From Brevundimonas sp. UBA7664 (GTDB lineage: Bacteria > Pseudomonadota > Alphaproteobacteria > Caulobacterales > Caulobacteraceae): a stretch of 45,738 bases of DNA. The notes under the pieces are model-generated. The model was not told where the DNA came from. It worked only from the letters and a program-made list of their open reading frames with translations, and ran no database searches. Below, in pieces: positions 8,916-18,900 of the stretch. Every line of letters starts with the position of its first letter. The stretch's first letter is position 1. The DNA is taken from positions 116,919 to 162,656 of the forward strand of contig NZ_DLHQ01000045.1 of NCBI RefSeq assembly GCF_002483305.1, in the 5' to 3' direction. Both the position numbers and the translations under genes were made by a program.

Positions 8916-8943
8916 GTGATAGCTTGCGAACCTATACGTCCGA
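8916..8943 (-). promoter_or_regulatory. Possible housekeeping promoter for phrB
   Basis: On the minus strand GCTATCAC (8923-8916) matches the caulobacterial housekeeping -10 pattern GCTANAWC in most positions, with TCGGACG (8943-8937) as a weak -35 at 13 bases spacing. It sits just before the phrB start. The match is by eye and the -35 is poor. Confidence 0.3.
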
Positions 8944-9013
8944 CGCCACCTGATGGCCGCATGAGTGCGGCATCAGCCGCGCGTCGCCAAGCCGCAAATC
9001 CGGGAAATCCGCC

Positions 9014-9877
9014 TTGTCCAAGCCAAACGCCATCATCGACATCAAGGACGGGCTGAAGCGCCCCGTTTCCATCGGCGGCGGCCAGCGCATCGTCTTCATC
9101 GCCGGCCCCTGCCAGTTGGAGAGCCGCCAGCACGCGCTGGAGATGGCGCATGCGCTGAAGGAGATCGGCGAGCGGCTGAATGTCGGCGTCATCTACAAGA
9201 CCAGTTTCGACAAGGCCAACCGCACCTCGGCCAACGCCGCGCGCGGCTTCGGCCTGGAAGGTTCTCTGCCGATCTTCGCTGAAATCCGCGAGGTCACGGG
9301 CCTGCCGGTGCTGACCGACGTCCACACCGAGGAGCATTGCCGGATCGCGGCCCAGGCCGTCGATGTCCTGCAGATCCCGGCCTTCCTGAGCCGCCAGACC
9401 GACCTGCTGCTCGCCGCCGCGGCGACGGGCAAGGTGATCAACATCAAGAAGGGCCAGTTCCTCGCCCCCTGGGACATGAAGAACGTCATCGCCAAGGTCG
9501 TCGGCGCGGGCAATCCGAATGTCATGGCCTGCGAGCGCGGGGCCAGCTTCGGCTACAACACCCTGGTCTCGGACATGCGGGCCCTGCCGATCCTGCGCGA
9601 GATCGGTTGCCCGGTGGTGTTCGACGCGACGCACAGCGTGCAGCAGCCCGGCGGGCAGGGGACCTCCTCGGGCGGACAACGCGAGTTCGTGCCGGTGCTG
9701 GCGCGCGCCGCCGTGGCCGTGGGCGTGGACGCGGTGTTCATGGAAACGCACCAGGACCCCGACAATGCGCCCTCGGACGGGCCGAACATGGTGCCGCTGG
9801 ACCAGTTCGAGGCCCTGTGCGCCGACCTGCTGGCCTATGACGACCTGACCAAGGCGCGGATGGCGAAGGCGGCCTGA
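9014..9877 (+). CDS. kdsA: 3-deoxy-8-phosphooctulonate (KDO-8-P) synthase
   Basis: A 287-residue TIM-barrel enzyme that condenses phosphoenolpyruvate with arabinose 5-phosphate to KDO 8-phosphate for the LPS inner core. Family motifs include 'IAGPCQLES', 'YKTSFDKANR', 'TDVH', 'KKGQFLAPWDM', 'FDATHSVQQPG' and 'PSDGPNM'. The cysteine in AGPC, together with later His, Glu and Asp positions (DATHS, METH, DPDN), suggests the metal-dependent class rather than the E. coli-like class that has Asn at that position. The only canonical start before the conserved N terminus is TTG at 9014: an in-frame TGA at 8951 closes the frame and no ATG or GTG lies between. It is followed 18 bases later by hldE, forming an LPS core operon. 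Confidence 0.93.
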   Translation: MSKPNAIIDIKDGLKRPVSIGGGQRIVFIAGPCQLESRQHALEMAHALKEIGERLNVGVIYKTSFDKANRTSANAARGFGLEGSLPIFAEIREVTGLPVLTDVHTEEHCRIAAQAVDVLQIPAFLSRQTDLLLAAAATGKVINIKKGQFLAPWDMKNVIAKVVGAGNPNVMACERGASFGYNTLVSDMRALPILREIGCPVVFDATHSVQQPGGQGTSSGGQREFVPVLARAAVAVGVDAVFMETHQDPDNAPSDGPNMVPLDQFEALCADLLAYDDLTKARMAKAA

Positions 9878-9895
9878 ATCCGATAGGCCAAGGGT

Positions 9896-11350
9896 ATGGC
9901 TGAACGCACGCTCGATCTCGGACGGTTGCAGGCCCTGCTGGAGCGGGTGCGCGGGGTCAAGGTCGCCTGTGTCGGCGACCTGATGCTGGACCGCTATGTC
10001 TATGGCGAGGTCAGCCGGATCTCGCCCGAAGCGCCAATCCCCATCCTGCGCACCCGACGGACCCTCTCCATGCCGGGCGGGGCGGGCAATGTGGCGCGCA
10101 ATGTCGCCGCCCTGGGCGGGGTGGCGCGGCTGGGCGCGGTGGCGGGCCGGGACGGGGCCGGGGACGAGCTGACGGCCCTGATCGCCGCCGAGCCAGGCAT
10201 CGAGGACGCGGTCGAGCGCCGCGCCGGGGTGGCCACCATCGTCAAGACCCGCTTCGTCGCCGCCGGGCAGCAGCTGCTGCGCCTGGATGAGGAGGCGGCC
10301 GCCCTGATGGGTGAGGAAAGCGACGCCTTTACAGGCGCTTCGGTCTATTTGCTGTCGGATTACGCCAAGGGCGTCGTCAGCGATCTGGTGATCGCCCAGG
10401 CGGTGGCGGCGGCCGAGAAGAGCGGGGCGCCGGTGGTGGTCGACCCCAAGGGCCGCGACTTCGCCCGCTATGGCGCGGTCGACCTGATCAAGCCCAACGC
10501 CAGCGAATTGGCGGCCGCGACGGGCCTGCCGGTCGAGAGCGACGCCGAGGTCGAGGCGGCGCTGAAGGCGCTGCTGCACGCCACGACGGCGAAGGCGGTG
10601 GTGGTCACCCGGGCCGGCAAGGGCATGAGCCTGATGCGGCGCGGCGGACCGGTGCAGCATTTCCCGGGCCGGGCGCGCGAGGTGTTTGATGTCTCGGGCG
10701 CCGGCGACACCGGCCTGGCCGCGCTGGGGCTGGCGCTGGGGGCGGGGGCGTCGCTGGAGACGGCGGTGGAGTTCGCCATCCTCGCCTCGGGCGTGGTGGT
10801 CGGCAAGGCAGGGACGGCGGTGGTCACCCCGGCCGAGCTGATCGACGCCGAGATGAGCCAGCACGCCGCCGGGGCCCACGCCAAGGTCATGCCGCTGGAG
10901 GAACTGGCGTCCGTGGTCGAAGGCTGGAAGCGGCAGGGGCTGAAGGTGGGGTTCACCAACGGCTGTTTCGACATTTTGCACAGGGGGCACGTCGCCTATC
11001 TGGCCCAGGCGCGCGGCTGGTGCGACCGTCTGGTGGTGGCGCTGAACACCGACGCCTCGGTGCGGCGACTGAAGGGCGAGGGGCGGCCGATCAATGATCT
11101 GGACAGCCGCGCGGTGGTGATCGGCGGGCTTCAATCCGTCGATCGGGTGACGGCCTTTGACGATCCCACCCCGATCGCCCTGATCGAGCGGCTGCGGCCC
11201 GACGTCCTGATCAAGGGGGCGGACTATACGCGTGAGGGCGTGGTCGGCGGCGATCTGGTCGAGAGCTGGGGCGGCGTGGTCCGGCTCGCGACCTTCGAGG
11301 ACGGCTATTCGACGACGAAGACGATCGAGAAGATGAAGGACGAGACATGA
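9896..11350 (+). CDS. hldE: Bifunctional heptose-7-phosphate kinase / heptose-1-phosphate adenylyltransferase
   Basis: A 484-residue fusion enzyme making ADP-D-glycero-beta-D-manno-heptose for LPS core synthesis. The N-terminal PfkB/ribokinase domain (about 1-320) shows 'VGDLMLDRYVYG' and 'GGAGNVARN' near the start and the catalytic 'VSGAGDT' near residue 270. The C-terminal nucleotidyltransferase domain (about 345-484) shows 'FTNGCFDILHRGH', the HxGH nucleotide-binding motif. Length fits full HldE (about 475). Its TGA overlaps the hldD ATG by four bases, so the two are translationally coupled. Both activities appear intact. Confidence 0.95.
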   Translation: MAERTLDLGRLQALLERVRGVKVACVGDLMLDRYVYGEVSRISPEAPIPILRTRRTLSMPGGAGNVARNVAALGGVARLGAVAGRDGAGDELTALIAAEPGIEDAVERRAGVATIVKTRFVAAGQQLLRLDEEAAALMGEESDAFTGASVYLLSDYAKGVVSDLVIAQAVAAAEKSGAPVVVDPKGRDFARYGAVDLIKPNASELAAATGLPVESDAEVEAALKALLHATTAKAVVVTRAGKGMSLMRRGGPVQHFPGRAREVFDVSGAGDTGLAALGLALGAGASLETAVEFAILASGVVVGKAGTAVVTPAELIDAEMSQHAAGAHAKVMPLEELASVVEGWKRQGLKVGFTNGCFDILHRGHVAYLAQARGWCDRLVVALNTDASVRRLKGEGRPINDLDSRAVVIGGLQSVDRVTAFDDPTPIALIERLRPDVLIKGADYTREGVVGGDLVESWGGVVRLATFEDGYSTTKTIEKMKDET

Positions 11351-12348
11351 GCCGGCGTATGATCGTGGTCACCGGCGGCGCGGGCTTCATCGGCTCCAAT
11401 ATCGTCGCGCGGCTGTGCGCCGAGGATCGGCGGGACATCGTCGTCTGCGACCGGCTGGAAGAAGCGTCGCTCGGCAAGTGGAGGAACATCGCCAAACACC
11501 CGATCGCCGACTTCTGGCAGCCGGAAGAGGTGTTTGAACAGCTGGAGCGGCACGCGGATTCGATCGAGGCGGTCGTCCATATGGGAGCGATCTCGTCGAC
11601 CACGGAGCCGGACGCGGACCTGATCCTGCGCACCAATTTCAGCCTGTCGCGCGACCTGTGGGACTGGTGCGCCCTGCGCGACGCGCGGCTGATCTACGCC
11701 TCCTCGGCGGCGACCTATGGCGACGGCGAGGCCGGGTTCGAAGACGACGACAATCTTGAGGCGTTGGCGTCGCTCAGGCCGCTAAACGCCTATGGCTATT
11801 CGAAAATGCTGTTCGACCAGTATGCCGCGCGCCAGTCGGACCGGGGACAGTCGCCGAGCCAGTGGGCGGGGCTGAAATTCTTCAACGTCTATGGCCCGAA
11901 CGAGTACCACAAGGGCGGGATGAAGTCGGTCGTGTCCCAGATCTGGCCGAAGGTGGCGGCGGGCGAGCCGGTGACCCTGTTCCGGTCGCACAACCCCGCC
12001 TATGCCGATGGCGGCCAGATGCGCGACTTCGTCTTCGTCGACGACGTGGTCGATATGGTCGACTGGCTGCTCGACACCCCGGGCGTCTCGGGCGTGTTCA
12101 ACGCGGGCTCGGGGCAGGCGCGGTCCTTCCTCGACCTGGCCCATGCGACCTTCGCGGCGGCGGGCAAGGAACCCCGGGTCGAGTACGTCGACACGCCCGA
12201 GAGCATCCGCGACAAATACCAGTATTTCACCGAGGCCCGGATGGAGCGGGCGCGGGCGGCGGGCTTTGAAGGACAGGCGACGCCGCTGGAGGACGGCGTG
12301 CGGCGCTATGTGCAGGACTTCCTCGCCGCGGCGGATCCGTATCGATGA
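11347..12348 (+). CDS. hldD: ADP-glyceromanno-heptose 6-epimerase
   Basis: A 333-residue extended short-chain dehydrogenase that epimerises ADP-D-glycero-D-manno-heptose to the L-glycero form used in the LPS inner core. The Rossmann motif 'TGGAGFIGSN' is at residues 9-18; 'STTEPDAD' and the catalytic 'YGYSK' (about residues 141-145) follow, and 'FFNVYGPNEYHKGGM' is a strong HldD signature. It overlaps hldE upstream (ATGA) and the DUF3089 gene downstream (ATGA), making a tightly coupled kdsA-hldE-hldD-DUF3089 unit. The product order matches the biochemical order of heptose activation. Confidence 0.95.
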   Translation: MSRRMIVVTGGAGFIGSNIVARLCAEDRRDIVVCDRLEEASLGKWRNIAKHPIADFWQPEEVFEQLERHADSIEAVVHMGAISSTTEPDADLILRTNFSLSRDLWDWCALRDARLIYASSAATYGDGEAGFEDDDNLEALASLRPLNAYGYSKMLFDQYAARQSDRGQSPSQWAGLKFFNVYGPNEYHKGGMKSVVSQIWPKVAAGEPVTLFRSHNPAYADGGQMRDFVFVDDVVDMVDWLLDTPGVSGVFNAGSGQARSFLDLAHATFAAAGKEPRVEYVDTPESIRDKYQYFTEARMERARAAGFEGQATPLEDGVRRYVQDFLAAADPYR

Positions 12349-13451
12349 GCGGCGGCCGGATGAGCTTGCGCCAATGGGCCGGCTGGACCGGCCTGACGGT
12401 GGTTCTGCTGCTGGCCACGGCCGTGGCCGTGTGGCGCGGGGACATTCTCAGGGCCGGACTGGATCCGCAGGTGCCGTTCCAGACCTATGCGCCGCCGCCG
12501 GCGCCCGACTACAACAATCCGACGGCCTGGGCGCTGCGCGACGCGCGTGGTCCGGATTCGGGACCGGCTTCGGTCTTCTTCGTGCATTCGACCACCTATG
12601 ACGGGGGCCGCGAGTGGAACGGGCCGATCGGGGATCCGGACGCCGACGCCTGGCTGAAGCGGGTGGTGCTGCCCAACTACGCCGGACCGTTCGCCCGGGC
12701 GGGAGACATCAGCGCCCCGCGCTATCGCCAGGGCAGTCTCTACACGCGGCTGACGCTGCGCGACGACGCGCGCGAGGCGCGGGCCTTCGCCTGGCGGGAT
12801 GTCGCGGCCGCTTTCGACGCCTGGATCGCCCGGCGCCCGGCGGGACCGATCGTCCTGGCCGGGGTGGAGCAGGGCGGAGAACTGGTCGAACGGCTGGTGC
12901 GCGAGCGCGTGGCCGTCGATCCCGCCCTGCGCGCCCGTCTGGTGGCGGTTTATCTGACGGATGTGGTGGTGGCCGCGGACGGACTGTCGCCGCAGGTACC
13001 GGCCTGCGTCGGGCGGGACCAGATCGGCTGCATCGTCGCCTGGTCGCCGGTCAGCGAGGGCAACGACGGAGCCGGCCAGCGGCGACTGCGGCGGGCGCTG
13101 GTCTGGGACGAGCGGGGGCGTCTGGTTGAGCTGAACGGCCGTCCCGCCCTGTGCGTGAATCCGGTGACGGGCTCGACCGATACGGCGGCGGTCGCGGCGC
13201 GGCAGCATCGGGGCGCGACCAACGCCACCGGGCTGGAATGGGGCGCGCGCCCCGCCCTGATGGCCCGCGAGGTCGCCACCCAATGCCGCGGGGGCCTGTT
13301 GCGCTACACCGAGGTGAAGACGGAGTCCTTCCGCGAGACGGGCGGATGGGCGGATCGAAGAAAGTCTCGTCCGTACAATCTGTTCTACGGCGATATTGAA
13401 GCGGATGTTCAGGCGCGGCTCGCGCTCTGGACAGGGCGCCGTTCGTCCTAG
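12345..13451 (+). CDS. DUF3089 alpha/beta-hydrolase-like protein lacking the nucleophile serine
   Basis: A 368-residue protein with one N-terminal membrane anchor (about residues 13-30) and a periplasm-facing DUF3089 domain. Recognisable family landmarks are 'FFVHSTTYDGG' with 'EWNGP', 'SAPRYRQGSLY', 'ADVVAAF'-like helix ('DVAAAFDAW') and 'ALCVNPVT'. Family members normally carry a G-H-S-Q-G nucleophile elbow; here the same place reads A-G-V-E-Q-G-G with Glu175 where Ser is expected, so hydrolase activity is doubtful. The start overlaps the hldD stop (ATGA), and an alternative ATG lies five codons in. The stop shares a CTAG with convergent recG. The coupling suggests an envelope role, but function is unknown. 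Confidence 0.8.
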   Translation: MSGGRMSLRQWAGWTGLTVVLLLATAVAVWRGDILRAGLDPQVPFQTYAPPPAPDYNNPTAWALRDARGPDSGPASVFFVHSTTYDGGREWNGPIGDPDADAWLKRVVLPNYAGPFARAGDISAPRYRQGSLYTRLTLRDDAREARAFAWRDVAAAFDAWIARRPAGPIVLAGVEQGGELVERLVRERVAVDPALRARLVAVYLTDVVVAADGLSPQVPACVGRDQIGCIVAWSPVSEGNDGAGQRRLRRALVWDERGRLVELNGRPALCVNPVTGSTDTAAVAARQHRGATNATGLEWGARPALMAREVATQCRGGLLRYTEVKTESFRETGGWADRRKSRPYNLFYGDIEADVQARLALWTGRRSS

Positions 13452-15535
13452 TCGATCCCTGGCCGGTCGTTGCGCCAGTCGAACAGGGCCTCCAGCACCT
13501 GGACCGCCTCGCCGCGCGGGGAGGTCAGGTCGGGATCGCGGCCGAGCACCAGACGGGCGTCGTCGGCGGCGGCCAGCAGCAGCGACCGGTGCCGGATCGG
13601 GTCCGCGAAGCGGTAGGCGGGAAAGCCGCTCTGTTTCAGGCCCAGGGGGTCGCCGCCGCCGCGCAGACGGAAATCCTCCTCGGCGATCTCGAAACCGTCC
13701 TCGGTGCGCCGCAGGGTTTCCAGACGGAGCCGCGCGGTCTCGCCGAGCCCGTCGTCCCCGCCGCCGTACAGCAGGATGCAGGCGCTGGCCTTGGCGCCGC
13801 GGCCGACGCGGCCGCGCAGCTGGTGCAGCTGGGCCAGGCCGAAGCGGTCGGCGTGTTCGATGACCATGATGGTGGCGTTGGGCACGTCGACCCCGACCTC
13901 GACCACGGTGGTGGCGACCAGCAGGGGGATGCGGCCGTCGGCGAAGTCGGCCATGACGGCCTCGCGCTCGGCGCCCGGCATCTGGCCGTGGGCGAGGCCG
14001 ACCTCGACCTTGAGGATGCGGCGCAGGTCGGCGGCGCGGGCCTCGGCGGCGGCGAGGTCGGAGGCCTCGCTCTCGGCCACCAGCGGGCAGATCCAGTAGG
14101 CCTGCGCCCCGCTGTCGATCGCCGCCTTGAGCCGTTTGGCCACCTCGCCGATCCGGGCCAGGGGCAGGACGGCGGTGGTCACCGGCGTGCGGCCGGGCGG
14201 CTTTTCGGTCAGGCGCGACACCTCCAGCTCGCCGTACTGGGTCAGTTCGAGGGTGCGGGGGATAGGGGTGGCGGACATGGTCAGCAGGTGGACGCCGCCG
14301 GTGCGCGGATCCCCCTTGGCCTGCAGCCGCTGGCGCTCATTGACGCCAAAGCGGTGCTGTTCGTCGATGACGGCCAGCGCGAGGCGGTCGAAGCGGACGG
14401 CGTCCTGGAACAGGGCGTGGGTGCCGATGGCGACCTTCGCCTCGCCTGAAGCGAGGGCGGCGAGACGGGTGCGGCGTTCGGCGGGGGTGTCGCGGCCGGT
14501 CAGCAGGATGGTCGGGATGCCGGCGGCCTCCAGCATCGGCGCGAGCCGCTGCCAGTGCTGGCGGGCGAGGATCTCCGTGGGGGCCATGAGCGCGGCCTGG
14601 AAACCCGAGGCGGCCGTGTCGGCGAGGGCCAGTGCGGCGACCGCGGTCTTGCCCGAGCCGACATCGCCCTGCAGCAGCCGGCCCATCTGTTCGCCCGAGG
14701 CGAGGTCGCGGCGGATCTCGGCGACGGCCTGCGCCTGGGCGCCGGTGAGCTGGAAGGGCAGGGCGGCCAGAAGGTGGGCCGAGGCCTCCCCCAGGGCGAT
14801 GCGCGGGCCGGGGGTGATCTGGCGGGCGCGGCGGCGGCGGGCGAGGGCCAGCTGGTGGGCCAGCAGTTCGTCATAGGCCAGCCGCTGGCGGGCCGGGGCG
14901 TCGGGCTCCAGCTCCGGCTCGCAGGTCGGCGCGTGCAGGGCCTCGAGCGCCGCGCGCCAGCCGGGCCAGCGGTTCTTCGCCATCCAGGCCGGGTCCTGCC
15001 ACTCCGGCAGGTCGGGTGTGTGGGCGAGGGCGGCCTGAACCAGTTTGCGGACCACGCGTGATGAGAGGCCGGCGGTGGCCGGATAGACCGGCTCGATGGC
15101 GGCGATCTCGCCGGCCTGTTCGGGCGTGTAGATGTCCGGATGGACGATCTGCACCTCGGCGTTGAAGCGCTCGACCTTGCCGCTGACCAGCCGCTTCTGG
15201 CCCTTGGGCAGCAGGCGGTCGATGTGCTGGGCCGAGCCGCCAAACCAGATCATATGGACGAAGCCGGTGTCGTCGGAGGCCCGGACCTTGATCGGGGCAC
15301 CGGGTTTGCCGGGCACGAACAGCCGGTCGATCATCACCTCGAATATGCCGACCTGTCCCTCGATCGCGTTCACCGCCGTCATCGGCCGCCGCACGATCAG
15401 GCTGGAGGGCGACAGGAAGGCCACGTCGCGGACCAGCGGCCCGGCCAGTTTCCGGACGAGCGGCAGGATCTTCGGCCCCACGCCCTTCAGGCTGGAAACC
15501 TCCGCGAACAGGGGAAAGAGAATCTGCGGCCGCAT
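13448..15535 (-). CDS. recG: ATP-dependent DNA helicase RecG
   Basis: A 695-residue superfamily 2 translocase that remodels stalled replication forks and Holliday junctions. The N-terminal wedge/OB domain (about 1-240) is followed by Walker A 'GDVGSGKT' near residues 288-295, the motif II box 'DEQH' near 388, the 'SATPIPRT' motif III, and C-terminal 'HGQM', 'TTVVEVGVDVPNA' and 'QLRGRVGRG' motifs. The ATG at 15535 is chosen because the conserved N terminus begins there; the upstream in-frame extension is arginine-rich and runs into the sdhE promoter region. It is divergent from sdhE-mfd, a common alphaproteobacterial arrangement. Confidence 0.95.
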   Translation of the reverse strand: MRPQILFPLFAEVSSLKGVGPKILPLVRKLAGPLVRDVAFLSPSSLIVRRPMTAVNAIEGQVGIFEVMIDRLFVPGKPGAPIKVRASDDTGFVHMIWFGGSAQHIDRLLPKGQKRLVSGKVERFNAEVQIVHPDIYTPEQAGEIAAIEPVYPATAGLSSRVVRKLVQAALAHTPDLPEWQDPAWMAKNRWPGWRAALEALHAPTCEPELEPDAPARQRLAYDELLAHQLALARRRRARQITPGPRIALGEASAHLLAALPFQLTGAQAQAVAEIRRDLASGEQMGRLLQGDVGSGKTAVAALALADTAASGFQAALMAPTEILARQHWQRLAPMLEAAGIPTILLTGRDTPAERRTRLAALASGEAKVAIGTHALFQDAVRFDRLALAVIDEQHRFGVNERQRLQAKGDPRTGGVHLLTMSATPIPRTLELTQYGELEVSRLTEKPPGRTPVTTAVLPLARIGEVAKRLKAAIDSGAQAYWICPLVAESEASDLAAAEARAADLRRILKVEVGLAHGQMPGAEREAVMADFADGRIPLLVATTVVEVGVDVPNATIMVIEHADRFGLAQLHQLRGRVGRGAKASACILLYGGGDDGLGETARLRLETLRRTEDGFEIAEEDFRLRGGGDPLGLKQSGFPAYRFADPIRHRSLLLAAADDARLVLGRDPDLTSPRGEAVQVLEALFDWRNDRPGID

Positions 15536-15550
15536 GCGACGACAGCATAG

Positions 15551-15580
15551 CTGGCGAAAGCGCGTCTGGAACGCTATCTC
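15551..15580 (+). promoter_or_regulatory. Possible promoter for sdhE-mfd
   Basis: GCTATCTC (15573-15580) fits the caulobacterial -10 pattern GCTANAWC loosely, with CTGGCGA (15551-15557) as a weak -35 about 15 bases upstream. It lies in the short gap between divergent recG and sdhE, about 40 bases before the sdhE GTG. By-eye call. Confidence 0.25.
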
Positions 15581-15620
15581 CGCTGCGCGATTGAACCTGA
15601 CCGACCGGGCAAGGAACCTT

Positions 15621-15926
15621 GTGGCCGATATTGACGCACGTCTGAAGCAACGACTCGGCCGGATCACCTTCCGGGCATGGCGGCGCGGGTTCCGCGAGGC
15701 CGACCTGGTACTGGGCCCCTTTGTCGACCAGGTCGGGCCCTCGCTGGACGAGAGCGAACTGGATTCGCTTGAAGCCCTGCTGGCCGAAGACGACGATCAC
15801 CGGATCTACGCCTGGATCACCGGGACGGAGCCCACGCCGGCGGTGCACGACACGCCCGTCATGATCAAGGTCCGGACCTTCATGCGCGACCATGTCGCCG
15901 CGGCCGTGGCCGAGGGGGCCGGCTGA
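15621..15926 (+). CDS. sdhE: Succinate dehydrogenase assembly factor SdhE
   Basis: A 101-residue protein of the SdhE/Sdh5 family, needed for covalent flavinylation of SdhA. The diagnostic R-G-x-x-E sequence is present as 'RRGFREADLVLGPF', followed by the helical pattern 'LDESELDSLEALLAEDD' and the hydrophobic 'IYAWITG' end typical of the family. The GTG at 15621 is chosen because AAGGAA precedes it and the protein then has family length; the frame is open further upstream but without conserved content. The stop and the mfd start overlap as TGATG, so mfd is translationally coupled. The gene sits between recG and mfd, a conserved location. Confidence 0.9.
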   Translation: MADIDARLKQRLGRITFRAWRRGFREADLVLGPFVDQVGPSLDESELDSLEALLAEDDDHRIYAWITGTEPTPAVHDTPVMIKVRTFMRDHVAAAVAEGAG

Positions 15927-18900
15927 TGGACGGCGCGCTCCCCAAACGCGGCGATCAGGAGCTGGGCGGCGCGCCCGAGGGGCTGGACGCCCTGGTCGTG
16001 GCCGAGCGGCTGAAGGCCGACGGCGGCGTCGGCGTTTTCGTGGCCCGCGACTATGCCCGGATGGGCGAGTTCGTGCAGGCGTTCGGCTTCTTCGCCGACG
16101 GGATCGAGATCGTCGAGTTCCCGGCCTGGGACTGCCTGCCCTATGACCGGCTGAGCCCGACCTCGTCGGTGTCGGCCGAGCGGATGGCGGCCCTGACCCG
16201 GCTGGCGCAGCGCGCGCCGGGCGACCGCAAGCCGATGCTGCTGGTGACCACGGTCAGCGCCGCCATGCAGCGGACGCCGCCGCGCGAGGTGACCAGCGGG
16301 GCCGGTTTCCAGACCACGGTCGGGCTCGATCTCGAGACCGCGGCGCTGGAGCGGTATTTCGCGGCCAACGGCTATATGCGGGCCTCGACGGTGTCGGAGA
16401 AGGGCGAGTTCGCCGTGCGCGGCGGGGTCATCGACGTCTATCCGCCGGGCTTCGAGGAGCCGGTGCGGCTGGACATGTTCGGCTCGGAGCTGGAGTCGAT
16501 CCGGACGTTCGACCCGGCGACGCAGCGGTCGACCGGCCAGCGGCGCGAAGTGCATCTGGCGCCGGTGTCCGAGGCCCTGCTCGACCCCGACAGCATCTCC
16601 CGTTTCCGCACCGGCTATCTCGGCCTGTTCGGGGCGGCGGGCGACGATCCGCTGTACGCCGCTATCAGCGAGGGCGCGCGGCGGCAGGGCATGGAGCACT
16701 GGCTGCCACTGCTCTACGACCGGCTCGAGACCCTGTTCGACTATCTGCCCGACGACGCGCGGGTCTTCCTCGACAACCAGGTCGAGGCGGCGCGGGGCGA
16801 GCGCTGGACCCTGACCCGGGACGCCTATGAGGCCCGTCGCGACGCCTCCATGGGCAAGGGCGGGGCCGCCTATCGCGCCCTGCCACCCGAGCGGCTGTAC
16901 CTGGGCGAGAGCGATTGGAACAATGCCCTGGCGGGTCGCTGGGTGCGGCGGTTGTCGCCCTTCCACGGCCCCGGCGAGGACGCCGGCGGGCGGCTGGGCC
17001 GCAGCTTCTCGGCCGAACGGGCGCAGGACAGCGTCAACCTGTTCGAGGCGGTAGCGCGGCATGCCCAGGCCCTGAAGGCGGCCGGCAAGCGGGTTCTGTT
17101 CGCCTCCTGGACGGAGGGCTCGTCCGAGCGTCTGGCGGCCATGCTGGCGGACCACGGGCTGGAGCACGTCGTGGCGGTGCGCAACTGGGCCGATGTCCAG
17201 GCGGCGCCGAAGGATATCTATCTGCGCGGCGTCCTGCCGGTCGAGCACGGGTTCGAGACCGACGCCATCGCCGTCATCTCCGAGACCGACATGCTGGGCG
17301 ACCGGCTGGCGCGGCCGAAGAAGAAGCGGCGGGCGTCGAACTTCCTCGCCGAGGCCTCGGCCCTGACGACCGGCGATCTGGTGGTCCACCTCGACCATGG
17401 CATCGGCCGCTATGAAGGGCTGAAGACGCTGGAGATCCAGCAGGCCCCGCATGACTGTCTGGAGCTGCTCTACGCCGGCGACAGCAAACTGTATCTGCCG
17501 GTCGAGAACATCGACCTGCTGACCCGCTACGGCTCGGAGTCCGACGGTGCCCAGCTGGACCGGCTGGGCGGCGCGGGCTGGCAGGCGCGCAAGGCCAAGG
17601 CCAAGGCCCGTCTGCGGGACATGGCCGAGGGGCTGATCGCCCTGGCCGCCAAGCGGTCGCTGCGGTCGTCCGACCCGATCACCCCGCCGCACGGCCTGTT
17701 CGACGAGTTCTGCGCCCGCTTCCCCTACGAGGAGACCGACGACCAGCTGAACGCCATCGGCGATGTGCTGGAGGACCTCGGCAAGGGTACGCCGATGGAT
17801 CGGCTGATCTGCGGCGACGTCGGCTTCGGCAAGACGGAAGTGGCGCTGCGGGCCGCCTTCGTGGTGGCCATGACCGGGCAGCAGGTGGCCATCGTCTGCC
17901 CGACGACCCTGCTGGCGCGACAGCATTTCAAGACCTTCAGCGAGCGGTTCGCCGGCTGGCCGGTCAAGGTCCGCCACCTGTCCCGGATGGTGACCGCCAG
18001 GGACGCGGCCGAGACGCGGGCGGGGCTGAAGGACGGCTCGTTCGAGATCGTGGTCGGCACCCATGCGGTGCTCAGCGATCAGGTCGGGTTTAAGGATTTG
18101 GGCCTTGTTATCGTTGACGAAGAGCAACATTTCGGCGTCAAGCACAAGGAGAAGCTGAAGGGCCTCCGCGCCGACGTCCACCTGCTGACCCTGACCGCCA
18201 CGCCGATCCCCCGGACGCTGCAGATGGCGCTGTCGGGCATCCGCGAGATGTCGATCATCGCCACCCCGCCGGTCGACCGTCTGGCGGTGCGGACCTATGT
18301 CACGCCGTGGGACCCGGTGCTGGTGCGCGAAGCCCTGCTGCGCGAGAAGTACCGCGGCGGTCAGGCCTATTATGTGGTGCCGCGCCTGAGCGACCTGCCG
18401 GACATCGAGCAGTTCCTTCGCGAGAAGGTGCCGGAGATCAAATTCGTCGTTGGCCACGGCCAGATGTCGCCGACCCAGCTGGAAGACGTGATGAGCGCCT
18501 TCTACGACGGCAGCTACGACCTGCTGCTGTCGACGACCATCGTCGAGAGCGGGCTGGACGTGCCGACGGCCAACACCCTGATCGTGCACAAGGCCGACAT
18601 GTTCGGCCTGGCCCAGTTGCACCAGATCCGCGGCCGGATCGGCCGGGCCAAGGCGCGGGCCTTCGCCTATCTGACCACGCCGCCGAACAAGCCGATGAGC
18701 CTGTCGTCCGAGCGGCGGCTGCAGGTGCTGCAGTCGCTGGACAACCTCGGCGCCGGCTTCCAGCTGGCCAGCCACGATCTGGACCAGCGCGGCGGCGGCA
18801 ATCTGCTGGGCGACGAACAGTCGGGCCATATCCGCGAGGTCGGGGTCGAGCTGTACCAGCAGATGCTGGAGGACGCGGTGGCCGAGTTGCGCCAGGCGGG

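Noticed and set aside
8903..11134. Upstream extension of the photolyase frame opposite kdsA and hldE
   Set aside because: Conserved photolyase sequence begins at 8902; the extension runs antisense to two intact genes and has no conserved content.
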